A DNA stretch of 64,000 bases from Punica granatum (lineage: Eukaryota > Streptophyta > Magnoliopsida > Myrtales > Lythraceae). The notes beneath the pieces were generated by a model. The model ran no database searches. It was not told the origin of the DNA and was given only the letters and a program-made list of their open reading frames with translations. The stretch lies in NCBI RefSeq assembly GCF_007655135.1, contig NC_045129.1:35527122-35591121 (forward strand), read 5' to 3'. Shown here in pieces: positions 1-9,518 of this stretch. The position numbers were made by a program, and so were the translations under genes. Every line of letters starts with the position of its first letter. Position 1 is the stretch's first letter.

Positions 1-561
1 TTGTGGGAGAGAGACAAGTATGCTACAAAGACGAGATATAATCTATCTTCTTTTGCAATATCCTTGAATGAAATTACACCAGGGTTGTTGGATAAACTGC
101 CACCAACTGACTCAAGGCTGAGACCGGATCAGAGGCACTTGGAAAATGGAGAATATGAGCTGGCAAATGCTGAGAAGTTGAGACTGGAACAGCTACAAAG
201 ACAAGTAATTATCTGCACAACCTTAACTTTTCTAATCAGAATCTGCACCAAATTATCGGTAACCTGGAGATTTCCAGCAAGAACAACACTTTATAAACTG
301 GAAATGCACTCTCTTTTCTCTTAAATATAATATGCAGCAAAGGGGCACACCCTGAATTACCCTTTGATGCCACTTTATGTGATGATGCAGGCAAGAAAGT
401 TGCAGGAGAGAGGTTGGCAGCCCCGATGGTTTCAGAAGGACGAAGATGGTTGTTATCGTTATACTGGCGGTTATTGGGAAGCTAGAGAGCAAAAAAACTG
501 GGACGGTATTCCTGACATATTTGGGCAGAATGTTGATCCATCTTGTTCAGTTGAAGAATGA
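1..561 (+). CDS. Oxysterol-binding protein-related protein (ORP), 3' end of gene
   Basis: These are the last two coding exons of a lipid-transfer protein of the OSBP/ORP family; the rest lies upstream of the window. The exon at 1-204 reads in frame 1 and carries the family's C-terminal signature ([20 protein letters not shown], then [20 protein letters not shown]). It ends at a GTAATT donor. The next exon, 391-561, joins in phase 0 after a GATGCAG acceptor and encodes [14 protein letters not shown] and [11 protein letters not shown], ending at TGA (559-561). ORP proteins bind sterols or phosphoinositides and move them between membranes. The arrangement of the C-terminus resembles the long, PH-domain-containing plant ORP1/ORP2 group, but the N-terminus that would prove this is not present. 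The start of the first visible exon may lie outside the window. Confidence 0.9.
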
Positions 562-651
562 GCTCTCTCGTTTGGTTTGCTTTCTTTCTTGGTTGCATCG
601 TGTTTCCACAGCTCCTCTAGTTCTATTTTTCCTCGTCCCTCCCGCCCCCAC

Positions 652-691
<40 letters not shown>

Positions 692-1226
692 ACCACCCCC
701 CCCATGTTTGTGTTTATTTGTGATCCCGAACTCGGAGGCGGCCCTTTTTTCATTTTCATTTTGGTACAGAGAAGATGCACAGTTGTAAGTTGTAGCGTGG
801 ATATCCGTATCTATTGTAGATCACTTTCATTAGAAGAACTTCGGGTTCTGGGTAATGTCATTGTCAATGTCATACCTCTTCCTTTTCAAACTCTGCCTCC
901 CCTACCTATCCTCTTCTGCAACCTGGGAACTTTGAGCCCAGCGCCTAAGTCATCTGATCTGAGGTTAAGAAAGTTAACGTTGTCGCACTTGAAAATTATT
1001 CCGACAGTTTTATTCGATTCGGGATGATTGCTAAGCCTCTGTAACAGGTATTCCGTATTTGACGGACTGTCTCTAGGACTGAGCAGATACAGGTGAACGA
1101 TAAAATCCTTACATCTATTTCTACTTTGAAGCAAAGCCAATTAACATCTTTCCATTGAATTACATGAATGTTTCATAGTTGTGGAGTTTTTCTAAGAGGA
1201 AATTAACTGTGGAGAATGGGAGAGGG
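562..1226. repeat. ORP 3' flank with a 39-base poly-C run
   Basis: This is the 3' untranslated region and flank of the ORP gene. It contains an uninterrupted run of 39 C at 653-691, followed by CACCACCCCCCCC. The proline- or glycine-rich reading frames that cross it are artefacts of the homopolymer. No gene is seen in the rest. Confidence 0.8.
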
Positions 1227-1527
1227 TCATGCCAACGGATCCGTGTGGCTGGAGTTGGTCTGCTTCTGCTGCAGCTGCTGGATAAGCTCTTCCCGGACTC
1301 GCCTTATCTCCGCTTCCTTCTCCAACCTCTCGATCTGCGATTACTCGGGTCGGTAAACAAAAGGAACTAACAAGAGGAACTCCGGGAAAGAAAGAGAGAT
1401 GAGAGGAAGGAGCGGGACTTACCTTCTCGTCTTGATGGAGGGCGATCCACGAATGGACTCTGTCCATGAACTGCCAGAAAACGAAGGCCCCAATTGTCAT
1501 CCCAAAGAATGATGCCACTCTCACCAA
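1227..1527 (-). CDS. 70-residue single-span membrane microprotein
   Basis: This is a small two-exon gene: exon 1 is 1423-1527 (35 codons, ATG at 1527) and exon 2 is 1227-1334 (35 codons plus TGA), joined in phase 0 with a GTAAGT donor and a CGCAG acceptor. The protein starts MVRVASFFGMTIGAFVFWQF, a hydrophobic segment that could span a membrane, and then has a charged, Glu/Arg/Gln-rich helix (IERLEKEAEIRRVREELIQQ). I recognise this layout from uncharacterised, widely conserved plant proteins, but no function can be assigned. The short reading frame and the clean splice phase argue that it is real. A mitochondrial or ER membrane location is a guess from the size and topology. Confidence 0.72.
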
Positions 1528-2229
1528 CCTACTTCCTCAGGGAAGAAAGACACTTCACACAAATAGGAAAGGAATCCTTGTGCTGTCGGTTGGTTAACTG
1601 ATAACCGCCATATATAATGACAACCTTACGCTTGCCGAAAGAACACAGGAGATCAGTCTAGAAAAGCGCTGCAGCGTTGCGGGAAAAAAAAAAAATGGAA
1701 ATGCTTTTCGTCACCTGCAAGTTGACAACTACTGGGAAAGAAATGCCGCCCTTCGCATGGTTGTGCTTACATGTGGCATAGGAGCTCGAAACTCATCTAA
1801 GACATTGTGATGATGGTCGGGATTAGTTTCAGTCAATAAGTTGAATCATAGTCCAAATGAGAAAGGGAGAAAAGAAATACTTCAATTTTATTAACGAATA
1901 AGGAATCGACTCTTCTCTGACCACGGGGTTCTAAACTAGCTTGACGGTCATCGGTGTGCTTTCATTTTACCACACTTTATTGGCAAAAGCTGAGAAATCA
2001 CGTATAATGTGACCTAGCGAACGTGCAAACGTTTAATCAACGCGTAATCACGTGGGAATGGTTGTATAGGCATGCAAAGATCATTGCGAATTTGCGACGC
2101 TTTTTTCTTGGGCTAGCCTTAGCTTGGGCCTCGAAGATCAGTCTCGTATTGAGCACTGGGGGCTTGGAGTTCGGCCGGTCCGGCCCGCAACGAGTTGAAC
2201 GGCCTGCGCCCTCCTCCGCGCAAACCCTA
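1528..2229. other. Intergenic spacer
   Basis: This spacer holds the promoter side of the microprotein gene. No RNA gene, repeat family or further coding sequence is recognised in it. Confidence 0.5.
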
Positions 2230-2235
2230 GACCGT

Positions 2236-2543
2236 CCTCTATATAATCCCCATCCCGTCATTGCCTTTGTCATCTGCGATCTACTGCATCTTGCATGGCG
2301 GCATTGCTGACTGATAATCATCATCTTCTTCTTCTTCTACAGTCTTTTGACTTCCATAGCGAGCATTACCGCTTTCGATAGGCGTTGCGTTTCTCTGCGG
2401 CTATCTCAGATCCAGAGGGACGCGTCAACGGAAGCGAAAATCAAACCCCTCTCAGCTCCGACAAACCTCTCACCATCGCTCTCCCGCGATCGACGGCGGC
2501 CGGTCCAATCCTCACTCGGCCTCGTCACTCCGTCGAGCTGTGA
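2236..2543 (+). pseudogene. Broken 5' coding fragment with its own TATA box
   Basis: A TATA-like CTATATAATCCCC (about 2238) precedes ATG at 2295. The frame runs 28 codons (starting MAALLTDNHHLLLL) to TAG at 2379-2381. The same frame then stays open for 53 further codons (ALRFSAAISDPEGRVNGSEN onward) to TGA at 2541. The Ser/Arg/Ala-rich composition is like an organelle-targeting leader, and the GC content is higher than in the flanks. No downstream exon is found before the repeat-rich DNA at 3 kb. The most likely reading is a truncated gene copy with an in-frame stop. A 5' exon with an unrecognised intron is possible. The family is not recognised. Confidence 0.35.
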
Positions 2544-3163
2544 CATCCACCGTCAATTTCCCGATCAGATCCGCTCGTCTTAAACTGTTTGTGTGTCGTG
2601 GTTTTTGATATTGGAAGTTGCTTCTTACTGGTGAACGCCCTCTGATGAATGCGGTGAGGGATGTTCATGTTTCCGAAGCATAGACGAATGAATAGCTTTT
2701 CTTAAGCTTTTTGCCAGTTTTAAACAGCGCCGTGTACTCCTTATCGGAGATTGCACTGTGTTACCTGTCTCCTGGTACAATCCTTCCCCTCCGGTGATCT
2801 TCTCCGATGATCTTCTCCCACCCGAATCATCTCTTTGCCGACCTCTGCTCTGATCTCTGTCCCGATTTTTCAAAATTATCCCCAAACTTTTAAAACTATT
2901 CCACTCTTTCAAAATCTTCCCGATTCCGTGTCCTAAATTTTCGGAGAGTCCGATGTTTCAATCCATGTCTTGATGTTCTGACATTGTTTCTCTAGCAGAA
3001 CTCTATTTTTCCTATAGGGCCAACCAAAGTGAGACGAGGGTCAAAGTGTGGGGAAGAAATTGAGAATAACTTGATAAAGTTAATTACTTTTAATTGATTT
3101 ATAATAATTTAGTTAATAATTAGAGTAGAGTAATTAATGTGCAAATTTAAATTTGAAAATTTT
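2544..3163. other. Spacer
   Basis: The DNA becomes AT-rich from about 3000. No gene is seen. Confidence 0.4.
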
Positions 3164-3882
3164 AGAGTTTGTTTGGAAAGTGAACACTTTCTAACTCTGC
3201 ATAATATAATTATGTCTGTTACCTGACAAGTGATGCTGAAATTTTTCAAAATGGTGAGATTTAACAGTAGATTTGATAAGATTTACTTAAATTATTATTT
3301 TTATTTTTATTTTCCTTATGCATGCTTTTCGAGGGCAAATAAATGACATATTTTGCCCTTTTTTGAAAAAAATTTTAAAAAATTCTCACAGGTCACGACA
3401 ATTGTGCTTGCTGTTGCCGGGGAGGGCTTTTTTTTCTCTTTTTTTTTCAGAAAAGGACAACATGTTCTCTGCTTGCTCTCGAAAGCACGTTCGGGGAAAA
3501 AAAAATAAAAAATTTAAGATAAATTTTATCAATTGTATTGTAGGATTTTACCGTCTTGAAAAATCTCAACATCACTTGTCGATTGTCGAGTAACAGACAT
3601 AATAAAACAGAGTTAGAAAATATTCAGGGCGTGTTTGGTTTCAAGATTATATTTTAGAATCACAATTCTAATTTAATTTTACCAATTATAAAATAAAATA
3701 ATTCATACAAAGTCAAAGAGTGGGTTCCATTTATATCACTTTTTTTCACAACAAAATAACATAATTCATACAAAGTCAAATGGTGAGTTTCATTTATTCC
3801 ATTCAAAATCAAAATCAAAATCTGATTTTAAAATCTTACTATGAAACCAAATGCAATCTCACTTTCCAAACATACTCTAATA
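3164..3882. mobile_element. Inverted-repeat (MITE-like) element, copy 1, carrying a nested insertion
   Basis: The outer ends are inverted: AGAGTTTGTTTGGAAAGTG at 3164 matches the complement of CACTTTCCAAACATACTCT at about 3861-3880. The inner arms continue as TTTCTAACTCTG...TTATGTCTGTTAC...CAAGTGATGCTGA on the left, mirrored at about 3560-3625. The core contains GCATGCTTTTCGAGGGC and an Asn/Lys-rich frame with no known domain. A separate element is inserted in the right arm at 3627-3858. No transposase is encoded, so the element is non-autonomous. Confidence 0.7.
3627..3858. mobile_element. Nested Tourist-like MITE (232 bp) with TCA target duplication
   Basis: It begins GGGCGTGTTTGGTTTC and ends GAAACCAAATGCAATC, an imperfect terminal inverted repeat. 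It is flanked by TCA at 3624-3626 and 3859-3861. The second copy of the host element (about 4355-4375) reads TATTCACTTTCC straight through, which is exactly the unoccupied site. Short TIRs of the GTTTGGTT type and a 3-bp duplication are typical of PIF/Harbinger-derived Tourist MITEs, although the usual target is TWA. Confidence 0.72.
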
Positions 3883-4021
3883 AGTTTCCGTCCTGAGAAA
3901 TTGCCAACATTGTCGAGAAATAAGATGGGGCTGAAACAGCATGAGAAAATGTTGGAACTTGGAAGACTTGCGAGCCAATCAAACGACACCGGGGTGAGTT
4001 TGACTTGAGTAGACTTTATCG

Positions 4022-4560
4022 ACTCAAGTGATGCTGAGATTTTTCAAGATGACGATATCTAATAGTATAATTGATAAGATTTATCTTAAATTATTATTTT
4101 TTTTACGCATGCTTTTCGAGGGCAAATAAATGACATATTTTGTCCTTTTTTTAAAAAAAAAGCTTGTGCTTGCCGTATTTTTTTTTTCAGAAAAGGACTA
4201 TGTTCTCTGCTTGCTCTTGAAAGCACGCGCAGGAAAAAATAAAAATAAAAAATTTAAGACAAGTCCTATCAATTGCATTGCAAGTTTTCATCATCTTGAA
4301 AAATCTCAACCTCACTTGTCGATTGTCGGATAATAGACAGAATAAAGCAGAGTTAGAAAATATTCACTTTCCAAACATACTCTAATAAGTTTCTAATAAG
4401 TTTCCATCCTAATGCAATATAATGCGACGTGAGAAATTGCCAACATTGTCGAGAAATAAGATGGGGCTGAAACGGCATGAGAAAATGTTGGAACTTGGAA
4501 GACTTGCGAGCCAATCAAACGACACCGAGGTGAGTTTGACTTTATCGACTGAAATGATGA
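4022..4560. repeat. Second copy of the 3.2-4.0 kb unit (tandem duplication)
   Basis: It repeats the core and right arm of the element at 3164-3882 plus its right flank. GCATGCTTTTCGAGGGCAAA recurs, as does the flank around GAGAAATTGCCAACATTG (first copy about 3895, second about 4431). The left arm is shortened and the nested MITE is absent, so the duplication predates that insertion or came from an unoccupied relative. Confidence 0.7.
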
Positions 4561-4764
4561 AATGAATCGACTGGCCGGATTAGAAACACATCTTTGATAG
4601 TCGTTATTAAAATGATGTACATTTGATTCATACACAATAGGTACAGCATTGGCCTTTCATATGGCCATTATAGAAGAGATGACAATAGTAGCTTCTAAAT
4701 AAATATACACGGTCAAATTATTGGCACACAACTTGTAAGGAAGCACGTATCCTGTGATTTTAAA

Positions 4765-7591
4765 TTAATCCGTGCAGCAGCGGTACATGATGAACTTCTC
4801 CATGGCTCGCCCGCACTCCGCGCAGACCACCCTCTCGGGTATCCGCCCGGCGGTCCCTGGCAGTATCAGGCGGGTGCAGTGGTGCGGGGTGTGGAGTTCC
4901 TGCAGCCGGTCCTTCAGCGCGGGCACAAAGCCCTTCTGGTGTGCCTTCTCCTTCCAGTTATCATAGTCCTTCAGGGTGGTCACTATCGTGTCGCCCTTTG
5001 CTTTGGCCATCTCAGCGGATCCCCTGCTGATCACCGCCCACCCTTGGTCGCTCCCGTCGTAGGTCAGCATCGTCATGATCTCCTGCATTATTGGGTCGTT
5101 CTCCACGCTCTTCCCGGTCTGCACCTTGGAGTGCCACATGCTCTCCAGCCGGACCCAGAAGAACCATATCAGGGTCAGGTCGGGGAGCGTGTGGCTCAGC
5201 TTCTCTTGCATGATGGCTGCATTGTTCCTCCGGACTTTCTCCCTCGGGTTGCTCTTCCCGACATACAGCATCTCAAGCGGGACCCTAGAGGCATCAGCAA
5301 CCGCCCGAGCAGTTGTCGTGAATTTACGGATCCATTCCATGTCCTCTCCACCGTAAAGGCATATGTACCTCCCTTCTGATACCTGATATCACATGAAAAC
5401 GAGATGTTGTTAAGTCCCATTAAGTCCCATATTTGAATTGACGAACAAAGATGGCCCTACCAATCGTCGAACATACCCAGTTAAAGATTAGCGGTTCGAT
5501 GGTGTCCGCGAGCAACTCGATCCTCCAAGTCTCTTCCTTCCAGAGGGCTTCCTCCTTAGCACTGGTGAAGGGGTAAGCCAAGCTTCCCCATATCCACATC
5601 ATGTGGAGTGCGTTGTAGTTGACAACCTTCCCCTGTGGGTCCAATACCACAAGCACGACCTTCTTGTTGAACTTCCACACCTCCTTGATGTACTTGATCA
5701 CAGCGGGGTCGATGAGCGACGGGTGGTGCACCGAGTGCCACGGCATCATCAACTGCGTGGCCTCGAACTGCCTCTGCATCTCATCCGTCCACAGGACTGA
5801 CGTGTCCACCACCGGGATCCATACGATCTCATACTGGCTCTCAGGCCTCATCGGGTGCTGCCTCGCCTCCATGTACATCTGCTCCAGTATTGCCAGCTCC
5901 TCCGCTGGGATGTCAATCTCTGAGATCAGCAGCAGCACGTTCTTCCTCCTCAGCTCCTCGAGCCCGACCTGCTTTAGATAAATTAATTGAACAAAGCTGA
6001 GACGGCGATATAATTAATTCGTACGAAGAGATGGTGATGGATTTGACCCTTCTCTTGGTTGAGCCATCGATGAGTGGAGGCTGATCGTCCTTGGCATAGA
6101 TCAATGCCTGGAGGATCTTGATGTTATCAATGTGGGGCATATCGAAGAGCTTTGCGAGCTTCTGGAATGCCTCGATGTGCTTCTTCTCATCTGCAAAATC
6201 ATCGACTCAAAATGTGCCCAAGCCGATCAACTAATTCAACAGTCTACTAAAGAACTTTATCATCGACTGTTCGTACTTATCAAATGGTGACACCGGGTGA
6301 GCTGTTTCACTAGATGGTCATGTATGCTGTTGATCTTATGCGCCAAGCTCGATAATTCCCACGCTTCAGATGCCGAAGCCATATATCTGCACGAGGAATT
6401 AATTGGAAGGGAATTGCTATTTTATCACCCGATAATGCACTGGTATGAAATGACATTCGGGACCAGAAGGAATAACATACTCGGCTCCCATTCCAACGAG
6501 ACCAGTAATCTGGGAGGCACAGGCCACGACACTCCTGATGATCCAGTAGGTCGCGGTGGGGATGTGCGAAGTCGCGGTCTCAAGCTCCGGTGTTTCGGGG
6601 CTGATGTACTGCAAAGGAAGCTCCCTCAACTCGATGATGCACTTGGTTAGCTCCACCATTGCACTGAGCAGGCTCTTGAGTGCGTCGAACTTGGGCTTGA
6701 GGATGTCAATCCGCTCGAAGATCTCGGGAAGCTGCTTGAGGGCAGCGACACCCTTGGCGAGGGAGTTGCTAGTGTAGAGCTGGGCCACGAGATAGAACTC
6801 GCCGTAGCCTACTGCGAACGCTGCCAACGCGAGCACTGCCTTGGCATCCCAGCTGTAGCTCGAGAGGATGTTGAACACGTTCACAGCCGTGGCGTGGGCA
6901 TCTCCCCCACTCATGCACTTGCAGGACATCTAAGCACGGGAACGTACACCGTAAATCAGGAATTCAAGCTTTCAATTTAACGACGTGGAACATTTCGAGG
7001 GACGACCATCAAAGAAGATTATACTCGAATGTTGTCGCTGCAAACGACTTGCGTTCGAGAACTACTTCATTTGCTTCCACTAGTTGGGAAAGTTTTGTGA
7101 ATGCATTGTTCCTACGTGATTCCAAACAGAAAGGATATCGATTGTTGCTATCAGTTTGTTAGAAGAAAGAATACCTCGCAGGCGACTCTGTTTATAGTGT
7201 AAGACAGGAACTCGAGCATGTCGCGGATGATTCTATCATCCAGAATATCTGAATGCGGTTGCCCCGCCTGCCCATATCACGCATATACACAGTACACACA
7301 TTAAATCACCAAAGTCGTAGCAAATAATGCTTAACTAACTGCTACAGAAAAGAACAAGAAGAATCGTCCAAGACGGTGGAAGTAATTTCTTACGGGGACC
7401 ATGCCGGGGCCAGTGACCTCGGAACGCTTGAATATGTCCTCCACCAAGTGAAGCATTGGGCGGACCTCAAATTCCCGGCCATCCGGGGCATGAGTGGATA
7501 CGATCTGCTTCAGCATCGCGTTATCATCCGAGGAAGAGAACATGAGGCGGTCCCTGGAGACCCCGCGCGGCGCCCTTTGTGAGAGTTCCAT
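4765..7591 (-). CDS. Sieve element occlusion protein (SEO family), intact copy
   Basis: This is a structural P-protein of phloem sieve elements; SEO proteins form the filaments that plug sieve plates after wounding. Seven exons join in frame: 7394-7591, 7175-7267, 6481-6929, 6277-6386, 6048-6190, 5477-5968 and 4765-5382, giving 700 residues, the normal family length. The N-terminal SEO domain includes SSYSWDAKAVLALAAFAVGY. The C-terminal thioredoxin-fold SEO domain includes RRKNVLLLISEID, WIPVVDTSVLWTDE, LVVLDPQGKVVN and LYGGEDMEWIRKFTTTA. A C-terminal CX2C (CAEC) and a CC pair near the end are visible. The start ATG at 7591 follows about 100 bases of likely leader. The gene is one of a tandem group in the same orientation; its 5' flank is duplicated further upstream at 8.8-9.1 kb. 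Confidence 0.93.
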
Positions 7592-8286
7592 AGCTGCTTG
7601 TCCTGTCCTGGAGGGGCTAGGTGTTCGGTTTGATCTGCGTGTCCTTTCTTCGGATGTGGAGGAGTCTTATATAAGGGAGGGGTGAAGGATTCCAATCAGT
7701 TGTCTATATGCAGAGGAATAAAGGGCAGTCTTAAAAGCTTCCTTGCTTGTGGCAGGGTTAAAATACAGGAGCTCGGCTAAGTTTAGAATTTCTGGTATGG
7801 ACCAGGATGTCTCTTTCCCTTCCTTTTCCACTTTGATGAACAAACTAGGATACATGATTGTAAAACTTATATGGGATTTCGGCTTATCAAGCGCGTTTCT
7901 TATTCTCTTTTATTTCCTTTTTCCTTGGCCCGGGGCCCCAGTTGAGGCATTCCTTTAACTCCCATGTGGTTCTCGTGGATATGATTCATCCTTTTCTCTA
8001 TGATCCCAAATCCGCTTTCCTAATTCTGCATTTCCAGTTCTTCAGTCTTTCTGTGTTCTGATGATCATCAGTCAGTGCTCGTCTGTGATGCTTTTTCATA
8101 TAAACATCGCGATGAACAATTGAGCACCATATCATTTTCACTAATGGAATTTCATCTAATTGTTGGTTTCCTCTGCAATGCAATCATGTGTCTGAAAAGT
8201 TCTTCAGATCTTTCCTTCTCTAGCTCCGGAACAATGCTTTACCTCTAAACACAACCCATCTGGAACTACCAACTCTGTCGATAACT
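7592..8286 (-). promoter_or_regulatory. 5' flank of the intact SEO gene
   Basis: This is the upstream region of the SEO gene that starts at 7591. TATAAG occurs near 7670 on the plus strand, and its complement CTTATAT gives a weak TATA-like site on the gene strand. The stretch 7700-7990 (GAGGAATAAAG..., CCTTGCTTGTGGC, CCCATGTGGTTCTC) recurs at about 8770-9070, so the promoter was duplicated with the gene. No separate gene is seen. Confidence 0.5.
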
Positions 8287-8410
8287 TGTACACGATAAAG
8301 CCATTCATCAGGCACGAACCACAATCACAGAACAAAATCTTTCCCAGCAAGCTTTCATCGAATGGAATAGTGTCCTATCGGCTGCGAGGTCCTGCAGTAG
8401 CAGGCGGTTA
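8287..8410 (-). pseudogene. C-terminal remnant of a third SEO gene
   Basis: Read on the minus strand, this short stretch encodes DTIPFDESLLGKILFC, then SCLMNGFIVYK, clearly matching the last about 40 residues of the neighbouring SEO copy (ETIPFDESLLGKNLFC, then KRPMKGFVTYE). A TAG stop interrupts it just upstream, and the second Cys of the CX2C motif is displaced. No other exons survive between here and the promoter-like copy at 8770-9070. Confidence 0.75.
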
Positions 8411-8769
8411 CTTCCTGGCCTTCGGATTTCTAGATCTTTCTGAATTTGCATCATATTGCTTGCAAATGATCTGGAAACATTTACAGGAAAGAAACGAGCA
8501 GTCTTTCGAATTCATTTGTTCCTACCCATAGCTTTGTTTCAATATTCCTGTTTTTCGATTTTGGCTTCTGTGTTTGGCACATGGAAAACAGTTTCCAAGT
8601 GACTAAGTACGGTGCGAATATGCCATATAAGACTACAAACATTGAACATTTACTTCTGACTACAAAACATCATTTACGACTATTTCAGGTACATTTTGAT
8701 ACCACCAAAGAATAACTAGGAAATATACGCACATCTATGTACTCTCTCCATTGTCCCCAACCCGGTTTA

Positions 8770-9070
8770 TCTACCTGCAGTATAAGAGGAATAAAGAGGA
8801 GACTCTAAAGGCTACCTTGCTTGTGGCTGGAGTAAAATGAGGAAAAATTAGAAAGTCGGAGTCCAATTGGACGTCTTTTCTCAAAAATTATCATTTTGAA
8901 GAAACCAAACAGGTTAACAGGTTTTGGGATTGGATGATTATAGCAAAGAGAAGAGAATATCGACTTTCATTGTTCTTTCTTTTACTTGTTCCTTCTTGTC
9001 TCCTTTTCCCGGGACCCGACTGAGGCATTTCTTTAATCCCATGTGGTTCTCATGGATAAGATGCTTATAA
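8770..9070 (-). repeat. Duplicate of the SEO promoter region, without its gene
   Basis: This segment is similar to 7700-7990, the upstream region of the intact SEO gene. Shared blocks include AGAGGAATAAAG, CCTTGCTTGTGGC and CCCATGTGGTTCTC, and TGAGGCATT..CTTTAA. It lies upstream (on the minus strand) of the SEO C-terminal remnant at 8287-8410. It is best read as the promoter of a deleted SEO copy. Confidence 0.6.
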
Positions 9071-9518
9071 ACCGTTGCTTGCTGTAAGAAACAAATTACC
9101 CTTACGAAGCAAGGCGGTGTTGGTGAGAATGAAGCTGCTCAGTCTTTCTGAAAGTTCGGAAGATCTAATAGCTTCCTCGGCGAAGTGTGCATGTGAGCAC
9201 TCTTGAATAATGCTGTTTCTGGCTGGTTTGAGTTACAGTCTCTTTCTGCCGAGGTACCAGACTTTCATTAGCTTTATGAAGTTGATGTTGTATGCCGACA
9301 GGTTGATTCTGTAATTTTTAGAATTGGCCCATTTCAACACCATGGCCTTGCAATTCCTATAATCGAGTTTGCCCCGAAACATCACTGACCTCTTGGAGAG
9401 ATTATGGAAATCGAAATTTTAGGAAAAATGGTTTCACTTCATTTTGAATTCTATGAATGTTGTACTGTCTGTCAAGAAACATAATAAACACAGGAACTGC
9501 ATCTGCAAACTCCGTTAT

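Noticed and set aside
446..1027. 193-residue proline-rich frame on the plus strand
   Set aside because: The proline run is the poly-C tract; the frame overlaps the ORP stop and shows no family features.
3318..4333. Two related short frames (91 and 67 residues) that could look like paralogous genes
   Set aside because: They lie in the core of the duplicated inverted-repeat element, are Lys/Phe-rich by composition and have no recognisable domain.
4879..5379. 166-residue plus-strand frame opposite the SEO gene
   Set aside because: Antisense shadow of the last SEO exon.
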